Shown one piece after another: positions 42,300-48,748 of a DNA stretch of 64,000 bases. Positions within the stretch are counted from its first letter, which is position 1; every line of letters starts with the position of its first letter. Location of the stretch: positions 21,315-85,314 of the forward strand of contig CAJFVV010000005.1 of NCBI GenBank assembly GCA_904420565.1, written 5' to 3'. The notes under the pieces were generated by a model. It had not been told where the DNA came from and ran no database searches. It saw only the letters and a list, made by a program, of their open reading frames with translations. Origin of the DNA: Candidatus Pseudoscillospira faecavium. GTDB taxonomy: Bacteria; Bacillota; Clostridia; Oscillospirales; Oscillospiraceae. Both the position numbers and the translations under genes were made by a program.

Positions 42300-42580
42300 G
42301 TTGTCTCTTCTCCTTTATTTTTGATGTATTTAAGCAGCGATTTTCCATAATCGGTAATGCGGTATTTCATCACAATGTCGCCATTTTCTTCAAAGGCATC
42401 CGCCACTTCCGTGGCGCCCACGGCACAAAACGCCTCCATGTGCGTCAGCAGTGTTTTTCCAGAAACCTGGCGCTCTCCGGGATAGGCTTTCTGCGCCAGG
42501 GGAAGCAGGTCTTCATAGGAGCACGGCGCCGTCTGTTCAGCAATACAGCGGAGCACATAAAACTTGAACGGCAGTTTCAC
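42296..42580 (-). CDS. small winged-helix-like protein
   Basis: A protein of 94 residues with a predicted winged-helix look: helices in KFYVLRCIAEQTAPCSYEDL and GKTLLTHMEAFCAVGA, a wing near GDIVMKYRITDYGKSLLKYI, which resembles PadR/MarR-type domains and ends in a YGKSLL helix. It may be the operon's local regulator. A GTG at 42580 is preferred (GGGGAG seven bases upstream); the ATG two codons earlier sits on the ribosome site. It overlaps the amidohydrolase start by four bases. Confidence 0.65.
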   Translation of the reverse strand: MKLPFKFYVLRCIAEQTAPCSYEDLLPLAQKAYPGERQVSGKTLLTHMEAFCAVGATEVADAFEENGDIVMKYRITDYGKSLLKYIKNKGEETT

Positions 42581-42595
42581 AAGCATTCTCCCCTT

Positions 42596-43603
42596 TCAGT
42601 TATTTCTGACCTTAACCAGATCACTGGGCTTGGCCACAACCAGGATAACACCCACAACAACAACTATCGCACCGATGATCAGATTCGGCGTGAAGGAAAA
42701 TTCCATAAGGCCGACTGCGCTGAACAGCGCTGTAAATACCAGGCCCCAGAGCACATAGGTATCATTCAGCGCCATGGTCCGGCTGACACCGGTCATATTC
42801 AGCGCTTTATACCAGAAAATGTAACAGCCGGCACCGGTGATTGCCGCTACGGCCAGCAGCGCCATGGCGTTCATGGACACGACCGCCTGGAACAAAAACG
42901 GCAGGCCGCCGCATGCCGGAATGACAACCACAAGATACACCACGAAGGAACTCAGATATTTGATGCCCGTTGCCAGGTTGGGATCCACGAGATCCAGGCC
43001 ATAGGACCCCAGCGCCCCCTCAATGCCCCAGCCCAGGGTGGCCAAAGTTGCCAGAGCGATGCCCAGATAGAAATTGGCAGGATCCGCCCCTTCCGGCGGC
43101 ACATAGCTGACGATGATTGCTCCAGCCACAGCCAGAATGATGCCGACCCATACCCGCGGCTGGATGCGCTCTTTCAAAAAGATAGCAGCCAGGAAGGCAC
43201 CGACGCAGGGACAAAGGGCGGAAATCGGCATGGCATAAGCTGCTCCGGCCAAATTGATCCCCAAAACATAGCCGGTCATAGCGAGCGGCCCGCCGCAGAT
43301 GCCGCCGATGCAGATAATTTTGCCCGGCCGCGTGGACAATGTGCGAAGATATTCTTTGATTTTTCCGTTTTTCAGATTGTAAAGAATCACCCAAATCGCG
43401 GCAAAACCGTCGTGCAGGCCAGCCTGCACAATGCTGGCGACCAAAATGCTGACCGCCGTCAAAAATGGATTAAAATTAAAAACAAAACCCAAAAGCACGC
43501 CGTTAAGACCCCAAAGCGCACCGGCGCCGACAGCAGAAGCCATGCCCCTTTTGGCATAGCCCACCTGCTTGTTTAAAATACGCGTCTGCAGAGAAGAATT
43601 CAT
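42596..43603 (-). CDS. EamA/DMT family transporter
   Basis: A 335-residue protein with ten predicted helices in two EamA halves (SAVGAGALWGLNGVLLGFVF; PISALCPCVGAFLAAIFLKE; LNDTYVLWGLVFTALFSAVG). DMT carriers export or import small metabolites. The ATG at 43603 follows AGGAGG; a frame extending to 43660 has no ribosome site. It is the first gene of the operon with the winged-helix protein and amidohydrolase, and divergent from an XRE regulator that may control it. Confidence 0.88.
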   Translation of the reverse strand: MNSSLQTRILNKQVGYAKRGMASAVGAGALWGLNGVLLGFVFNFNPFLTAVSILVASIVQAGLHDGFAAIWVILYNLKNGKIKEYLRTLSTRPGKIICIGGICGGPLAMTGYVLGINLAGAAYAMPISALCPCVGAFLAAIFLKERIQPRVWVGIILAVAGAIIVSYVPPEGADPANFYLGIALATLATLGWGIEGALGSYGLDLVDPNLATGIKYLSSFVVYLVVVIPACGGLPFLFQAVVSMNAMALLAVAAITGAGCYIFWYKALNMTGVSRTMALNDTYVLWGLVFTALFSAVGLMEFSFTPNLIIGAIVVVVGVILVVAKPSDLVKVRNN

Positions 43604-43678
43604 GAGTACCTCCTTACTGTTTCCATTTTTAAATTTCCAAATCGTATATTTTGTGCACACAAAATTAACTGTAATTTC

Positions 43679-43707
43679 AGTATATTATACGTATTGTCTA
43701 ATGTCAA
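43679..43707 (-). promoter_or_regulatory. strong promoter of the transporter/amidohydrolase operon
   Basis: On the minus strand, consensus TTGACA (43707-43702), a 17-base spacer and TATACT (43684-43679). A TATAAT overlaps the spacer. The 175-base divergent gap is AT-rich, a natural place for regulator binding. Confidence 0.75.
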
Positions 43708-43779
43708 GCAATATGATAAAATAATTTTACAAAAACAAAACTGCCATTTAAACCGGCATCTGGAAACGAAAGGTGAACT

Positions 43780-44436
43780 ATGTTAGGAAACAAAGTCAAG
43801 GTTCTGCGCGGCGAACTGGATCTGACAAGAAAGGAACTTGCCAAAGATCTCAATATTTCTTATCAAACCCTCTCCAAATATGAGACCAACGAGCGGGAAC
43901 CCAACATCGACACACTGAAAAAGCTGGCAGACTATTTCAATGTCAGCATTGATGAATTGGTCAGCCGAAACAGCAGCGATTCAACAACTAATTCAACAGC
44001 TATAAAAGCGGAAAATGAACACTCTGTCCCTGTTTATCAAAAACTGTATCCGAATATGGAAACATCCTCGCCGGAACACATCGCATGGTATGAGCACATC
44101 CTGCTGCGGCCGGAAGACCGGGAGAAACACTTTTTTTATTATATTGCCGAGGATATGTCGCTGCAGGGGCTGCGCATTGAGCAGAATGATAAATTGCTGT
44201 TTGAGTCAGCATCGCATATTGAAGAAGATTGCATCGCACTTTTGCAAATCAACCGAGCTGTGCCTTGTATCCGGGCAGTTTGTTTTGATGCTGCACATTT
44301 GATTGTGATGGCCGCCGTCCCTTATGCAAAACCTCTGGTCATTGCAAAAAAAGATGCGGAAAAACAGGTGAAATTTCTGGGCAAGCTCAGAAGGGTGGAA
44401 TTCATCCCCGCATTGTCCGGCCCCTCGCCTTTTTGA
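43780..44436 (+). CDS. XRE family regulator with degenerate S24/LexA-like C-terminal domain
   Basis: A 218-residue protein. The N-terminal helix-turn-helix is standard (LTRKELAKDLNISYQTLSKY then ETNEREPNIDTLKKLADYF). The C-terminal half resembles the S24/LexA fold (FYYIAEDMSLQGLRIEQNDK), but the usual Gly-Asp-Ser-Met is replaced by Ala-Glu-Asp-Met, so the catalytic serine is missing and self-cleavage is unlikely; a ligand-sensing or dimer role is more probable. Divergent from the transporter/amidohydrolase operon. Confidence 0.82.
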   Translation: MLGNKVKVLRGELDLTRKELAKDLNISYQTLSKYETNEREPNIDTLKKLADYFNVSIDELVSRNSSDSTTNSTAIKAENEHSVPVYQKLYPNMETSSPEHIAWYEHILLRPEDREKHFFYYIAEDMSLQGLRIEQNDKLLFESASHIEEDCIALLQINRAVPCIRAVCFDAAHLIVMAAVPYAKPLVIAKKDAEKQVKFLGKLRRVEFIPALSGPSPF

Positions 44437-44450
44437 TCATAATATTTTTC

Positions 44451-44493
44451 CGGCGGCACACACACTTTTGGTCAGTGATGTGCCGCCGTTTTT
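44451..44493 (+). terminator. terminator of the XRE gene
   Basis: CGGCGGCACA (44451-44460) pairs perfectly with TGTGCCGCCG (44479-44488), followed by five Ts. Confidence 0.88.
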
Positions 44494-44609
44494 CCTTTTG
44501 ACGGCTGATTGCCGTATTGCTTCTTTTCCTTGGAATTTGCCATACGGCGCCGCTCGCACTGCCGGCTGCACAGGCTGCATTTCCTTTGCCCTTTCTTTTG
44601 AAAAAAAAG

Positions 44610-44638
44610 TTGTCAAACGCCGTCGAATCCGCTATAGT
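44610..44638 (+). promoter_or_regulatory. upstream promoter of the flavin/ABC transporter operon
   Basis: TTGTCA (44610-44615), a 17-base spacer beginning AACGC, and TATAGT (44633-44638). Confidence 0.65.
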
Positions 44639-44673
44639 ATGTAAAGGAAACTATGGCACAAATATGTGCTTAC

Positions 44674-44702
44674 TTGTCAAACGCTTCCTTCCCGCCTAAA
44701 AT
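44674..44702 (+). promoter_or_regulatory. downstream tandem promoter of the same operon
   Basis: TTGTCA (44674-44679), a 17-base spacer again beginning AACGC, and TAAAAT (44697-44702). The shared 11 bases TTGTCAAACGC in both -35 regions suggest a duplicated element or a common regulator site. Confidence 0.6.
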
Positions 44703-44735
44703 AAAGGCAACGTTACAGGAAAGGGAGTTTTCGAC

Positions 44736-45353
44736 ATGAACCAAACTGCTAAAACTTACATAGACTTATTTCGCAGCGTAAAAATTGCTTCGGCATCTAC
44801 CGTGGACTCAGCCGGCCATCCCCAAAGCCGCATCATCAATATTATGATCGCCAACGATGAGGGCATGGTCATTGTAACAAGCCGCGGAAAACCCTTTTGG
44901 AAGCAGCTGATGGACACAGGCGAAATCGCCCTGAGCGCCATGTGCCCCGACTGCCAGAGCCTGAAATTCACCGGCAAAATCCGCCGGCTGGAAGAGCACA
45001 AAAAATGGGTGGACGCTGTTTTCGAACAAAATCCCGGTATGAACGAGGTTTATCCCGGTGAAAGCCGCTATGCTCTGGACGCTTTTCTGATTTACGAAGG
45101 GACCGGAGAATGGTTTGATTTGCTGCATTACCCCATTTCCCGCGAGCGGTTTGCCTATGGCGGCGCCGTGCTGGAAGACGTGGGATTCCGCATCGAAGAA
45201 AGCTGCATCGGCTGCAATCGCTGTGCAGAGGTCTGCCCGCAAAAATGCATCGTGCCCGGCGCTCCCTATCAGATCACCTGGAAACACTGCCTGCAGTGCG
45301 GCCTGTGCGCTGAAAACTGCCCCGCCGGTGCAATTACGCGCCTTCATCCTTAA
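44736..45353 (+). CDS. pyridoxamine 5'-phosphate oxidase-like flavoprotein with 4Fe-4S ferredoxin domain
   Basis: A 205-residue fusion. Residues 1-140 form an FMN-binding split barrel (FRSVKIASASTVDSAGHPQS, IVTSRGKPFWKQLMDTG), and the C-terminus has two 4Fe-4S motifs, CIGCNRCAEVCPQKC and CLQCGLCAENCP. It may pass electrons between ferredoxin-type clusters and FMN to an unknown substrate. GGAAAGGGAG precedes the ATG. The ABC permease follows 21 bases later, so the two are probably co-transcribed from the tandem promoters. Confidence 0.85.
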   Translation: MNQTAKTYIDLFRSVKIASASTVDSAGHPQSRIINIMIANDEGMVIVTSRGKPFWKQLMDTGEIALSAMCPDCQSLKFTGKIRRLEEHKKWVDAVFEQNPGMNEVYPGESRYALDAFLIYEGTGEWFDLLHYPISRERFAYGGAVLEDVGFRIEESCIGCNRCAEVCPQKCIVPGAPYQITWKHCLQCGLCAENCPAGAITRLHP

Positions 45354-45374
45354 GTAACCAAAGGAGAAGAGACT

Positions 45375-46022
45375 ATGGAGTTCTTTTCTAATGTCCTGCA
45401 AATTTATAGCGAACGCTGGCCCTGGTTCATGGAGCTGTTGGGAGAACAGCTGCGCATCTCCCTGCTCTCCATTTTGATTTCCGGCAGCATCGGCCTGCTT
45501 CTGGGTATTTTCATCGCCGAACATCGGCGCTTTGCAGAGCCTATTATCGGTGTCTGCAATGTGTTTTATACCATTCCCGCCATCGCTCTGCTGGGACTTC
45601 TGATTCCCCTGGTGGGTATCGGCGAAAAGAACGCCATTATCGCCATCGTTCTGTATGGCTTGATGCCCATGGTGCGCAATACTTATACCGGCATCACCAA
45701 TATCAGTTCAGACCTGATTGATGCCGCTGTCGGCATGGGCAGCACCAAGCGCCAGCTGCTGCTGCGCATCAAGCTGCCCCTGGCCACCAGCGTGATCATC
45801 GCCGGACTGCGGAACCTGGTGGTCATTTCCATTGCCACCGGCAGCATTGCCGCCTTTATCGGCGGCGGCGGTTTGGGCGACGCTATTTTCCGCGGCATCA
45901 CCATGTATAATACAGAAATGATCTTCGCCGGCAGCCTGATGCTGGTTCTTTTAGCGCTCATCTGCGACTACAGCCTGAGCCGCGTGGAAAAATACATCAA
46001 AAAGAAATGGAGAGTTGAATGA
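45375..46022 (+). CDS. osmoprotectant-type ABC transporter permease (OpuCB-like)
   Basis: A 215-residue permease with five or six helices. The cytoplasmic EAA-like loop reads SSDLIDAAVGMGSTKRQLLL, and GSIAAFIGGGGLGDAIFRGI is typical of the OpuB/OpuC/YehW group that imports glycine betaine, carnitine or choline. AAAGGAG precedes the ATG. Only one permease gene is present in this operon, whereas OpuC-type systems normally have two; this one may work as a homodimer. Confidence 0.88.
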   Translation: MEFFSNVLQIYSERWPWFMELLGEQLRISLLSILISGSIGLLLGIFIAEHRRFAEPIIGVCNVFYTIPAIALLGLLIPLVGIGEKNAIIAIVLYGLMPMVRNTYTGITNISSDLIDAAVGMGSTKRQLLLRIKLPLATSVIIAGLRNLVVISIATGSIAAFIGGGGLGDAIFRGITMYNTEMIFAGSLMLVLLALICDYSLSRVEKYIKKKWRVE

Positions 46023-46969
46023 TGAAACTGTACAAACGTCTTTTTGCCACTGCAGCAGCTGCCTGCATGGCGCTGTCCATGACAGCCTGCGGAAACAACG
46101 CCAATGGTACCCCCTCTTCCGCGGCCAATAATGAAAGCGGAAACACCGACCCCATTCAAATTGCAACCAAACCCATGACCGAACAATATATCCTCGGTGA
46201 GATGCTCAAGCAAATCATCGAAGCCAAAACAGACTACACCTGTGAAGTGACCGAAGGGATCGCCGGCGGCACCAACAATATTATGCCCGCCATGGAAAGC
46301 GGCGAATTCGATCTGTATCCCGAATACACTTCCAGCGGATATGTGATGGTGCTGAACCACGATGCCGTCGGTGTCGACGATGACACCATGTGGGATCAGC
46401 TGCTGCAGGAATACCATGACAACTACCAGATGACCTGGGTTGGCAAATACGGCTTTAACAACACCTTCTGCCTGGCGGTCCGCGGCGATGTGGCCCGGGA
46501 ATACAACCTTCAGACTTCTTCCGACCTGACAGCCGTTTCTGACCAGCTGGTATTCGGCGGAAATCCGGATTACATCGAGCGCGCCGATGGTTATAACCTG
46601 CTGTGCGAAACTTATGATTACCATTTCAAAGATACCAAGGGTATTGATATCGGCGTGAAATATGCAGCTCTGGAAAACGGCGACATTGATGTGACCAACG
46701 GTTTTACCACCGATGCCCAGCTGGCTGCACAGGACGTAGTTGTTCTGGAGGATGACAAGCATCTGCAGGTCAACTATTTCTGCTCTACCGTTGTGCGCGA
46801 GGACAGCCTGGCGGAATATCCCGGCCTGGAAGACGCCCTGATGCTGATGGATGGCTTGCTGACAGACAGCGATATGGCCCGGCTGAACTATCTGGTCGAA
46901 GTGGAAGAGCAGGACGAAGCCGACGTCGCCCACGACTTTTTGGTGGAAAAAGGAATTCTGGACGCATAA
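46019..46969 (+). CDS. osmoprotectant ABC transporter substrate-binding lipoprotein
   Basis: A lipoprotein of 316 residues with lipobox MTAC, then the OpuAC/OsmF-like fold: IQIATKPMTEQYILGEMLKQ, IAGGTNNIMPAMESGEFDLY, and PEYTSSGY. The last motif is usual for quaternary-amine binders. It catches the substrate outside the membrane and delivers it to the permease. Two adjacent ATGs (46019 and 46022) are possible starts; the first overlaps the permease stop as ATGA. Confidence 0.88.
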   Translation: MMKLYKRLFATAAAACMALSMTACGNNANGTPSSAANNESGNTDPIQIATKPMTEQYILGEMLKQIIEAKTDYTCEVTEGIAGGTNNIMPAMESGEFDLYPEYTSSGYVMVLNHDAVGVDDDTMWDQLLQEYHDNYQMTWVGKYGFNNTFCLAVRGDVAREYNLQTSSDLTAVSDQLVFGGNPDYIERADGYNLLCETYDYHFKDTKGIDIGVKYAALENGDIDVTNGFTTDAQLAAQDVVVLEDDKHLQVNYFCSTVVREDSLAEYPGLEDALMLMDGLLTDSDMARLNYLVEVEEQDEADVAHDFLVEKGILDA

Positions 46970-46996
46970 ATTCCTCTGGAAAGGAACCATGCTTTC

Positions 46997-47728
46997 ATGG
47001 AAGAATGTATTCGATTTGACCATGTCACCAAGCGCTATGGCAGCCACACTGCGCTGCTGGACTTTGATTTAACCGTTTATCGCGGAGAGTTTCTCACCAT
47101 GATTGGACGCAGCGGCTGCGGAAAAACTACAGCGCTGCGGCTCATCAACGGTTTGCTGACGCCTGACGAAGGCTCCGTGTCCGTACTGGGCAAGGATGTG
47201 GCACACACCGATTTGATTGCGCTGCGGCGCAGTATCGGCTATGCCATTCAAAATGTCGGGCTTTTCCCCCATATGACTGTGGCAAAAAACATCGCCTATG
47301 TTCCCTCCCTGTCCAAAAGCTGGACCCGGAGCCAGGAGCAGCAGGAGGTGGAAAAGCTGCTGCATACGGTGGGGCTCGACTCATCGCTGGCAGGCCGCTA
47401 TCCCCATGAACTCTCCGGCGGCCAGCAGCAGCGCGTGGGCATCGCCCGTGCCTTGGCAGGCAATCCGCAGGTTCTGCTGATGGACGAACCCTTCGGCGCA
47501 GTGGATGAAATTACCCGCCGGGGCCTGCAGCAGGAAATCTTGAAGCTGCAAAAGGAATTGGGTATTACCCTTCTGTTTGTTACCCACGATATCAAGGAGG
47601 CATTGCTGCTTGGCAGCCGCGTGCTGGTAATGGAAAACGGCCGGATTTCCCAGCTGGATACCCCGGAGGGGCTGTGCGCCGCCCCGGCTGATGATTTTGT
47701 GCGGGAATTGGTTGCCGGCCGGGCTTAA
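46997..47728 (+). CDS. osmoprotectant-type ABC transporter ATPase
   Basis: A 243-residue ATPase with Walker A GRSGCGKTT at 37-45, Q-loop in GYAIQNVGLFPHMTV, signature LSGGQQQRVGIARALA and Walker B LLMDEPFGAVD. It resembles OpuCA/ProV but ends without CBS domains, so the ionic-strength sensing known for OpuA is absent. It is the last gene of the operon, followed by a strong terminator. Confidence 0.9.
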   Translation: MEECIRFDHVTKRYGSHTALLDFDLTVYRGEFLTMIGRSGCGKTTALRLINGLLTPDEGSVSVLGKDVAHTDLIALRRSIGYAIQNVGLFPHMTVAKNIAYVPSLSKSWTRSQEQQEVEKLLHTVGLDSSLAGRYPHELSGGQQQRVGIARALAGNPQVLLMDEPFGAVDEITRRGLQQEILKLQKELGITLLFVTHDIKEALLLGSRVLVMENGRISQLDTPEGLCAAPADDFVRELVAGRA

Positions 47729-47750
47729 TTTCCCCTCGTCGCAACCCCAT

Positions 47751-47796
47751 AAAAAAGTACGGTGCGGCAGCAAAAGCTGCCGCACCGTACTTTTTT
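47751..47796. terminator. bidirectional terminator between ABC operon and FNT channel
   Basis: A perfect 21-pair stem (47751-47771 with 47776-47796) with an AAAA loop and A/T ends. Confidence 0.93.
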
Positions 47797-47815
47797 CATC
47801 TTTTCCGCAGAATCA

Positions 47816-48655
47816 TCAGAAATGTCCAGCTTTCCGCTCCTGTTCTTTTTTGTCTTTCAAATAGCAATACCAGTAGATAACGCCGACAGCAAGACCACCG
47901 ACGATGTTGCCCAATGTCACCGGCAGAAGATTCCCCTGCAAAAAGCTCTGCCAGCTCAATCCGCTCAAATCAACTCCAGCCTTCGCCGCAGCCTGCGCAT
48001 ATTCCGGTATCCCCTTCGCCAAAATACCCACTGGCACATAGAACATATTCGCCACGCTGTGCTCAAAGCCGGAGACAACAAAAAGCAGAATCGGAAAATA
48101 CAAACCGGCAATTTTTCCGATGGCATCCGTCGCCGCAAAGGAAATCCACACGGCAATACAAACCAGACAATTGCAGGCAATCCCGCGCAAAAAGGCATCT
48201 CCAAAGGTCAGAGCGCATTTTGCCGCCGCTGTGCTGAGCGCAGAAACCGCCAGGGTATCGGAAAAATTGCTCAGCTGATGGCTGTATACCGCCAAAGCCG
48301 CCACCAGCGCAGCGCCCAGAAAATTGCCGCAGTATACAATAATCCAGTTGCGCAGCACGCCGCGCAGACGCACTGTTTTGGAAAGCAGCGGGATAATCAG
48401 CAGGCAATTGCCCGTAAACAGCTCCGATCCGGCCAGCAGTACCATCGTCAATCCCGCAGGAAAGACACAGGCGCTGATCAATTTTGCCATTGCCGGGTTT
48501 TCGGCAGCACAGGATGCGCTGGAAGCGCCCACACCTGCCAGCGCAATAAAAGCGCCCGCCAAAACAGCCAATAAAAGCATTTTCCAAAAATGCAGGCGCA
48601 CCTTATACATACCAAGGTTCAGATAATTTGCAGCAACACCCGCAGGTGTGTTCAT
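47816..48655 (-). CDS. formate/nitrite transporter (FocA/NirC family channel)
   Basis: A 279-residue pentameric channel-type protein with six helices. Features include LAGSELFTGNCLLIIPLL (the FNT signature), NWIIVYCGNFLGAALVA, and IACNCLVCIAVWISFAATDA. It moves formate, nitrite or hydrosulfide across the membrane. Because a formate dehydrogenase gene lies just upstream on the same strand (with a terminator between), formate is the most likely substrate. AAAGGGG precedes the ATG. Confidence 0.9.
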   Translation of the reverse strand: MNTPAGVAANYLNLGMYKVRLHFWKMLLLAVLAGAFIALAGVGASSASCAAENPAMAKLISACVFPAGLTMVLLAGSELFTGNCLLIIPLLSKTVRLRGVLRNWIIVYCGNFLGAALVAALAVYSHQLSNFSDTLAVSALSTAAAKCALTFGDAFLRGIACNCLVCIAVWISFAATDAIGKIAGLYFPILLFVVSGFEHSVANMFYVPVGILAKGIPEYAQAAAKAGVDLSGLSWQSFLQGNLLPVTLGNIVGGLAVGVIYWYCYLKDKKEQERKAGHF

Positions 48656-48685
48656 AAAAAAGCCCCTTTCTCGCTATACACTCAG

Positions 48686-48719
48686 AAAAGATGCGCCCTA
48701 AAAACAGGCGCATCTTTTT
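48686..48719. terminator. terminator of formate dehydrogenase
   Basis: AAAAGATGCGCC pairs with GGCGCATCTTTT around a 9-base loop, between fdh and the FNT channel; A and T runs on both sides. Confidence 0.85.
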
Positions 48720-48748
48720 CATGTTCCACAGTGCCTATGTGGGATGAT

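Noticed and set aside
44653..44739. A 28-codon ORF ending at the flavoprotein start, as an annotated gene
   Set aside because: Its ribosome site is only four bases from the ATG and a second promoter lies inside it, so it is kept as an observation, not a feature.
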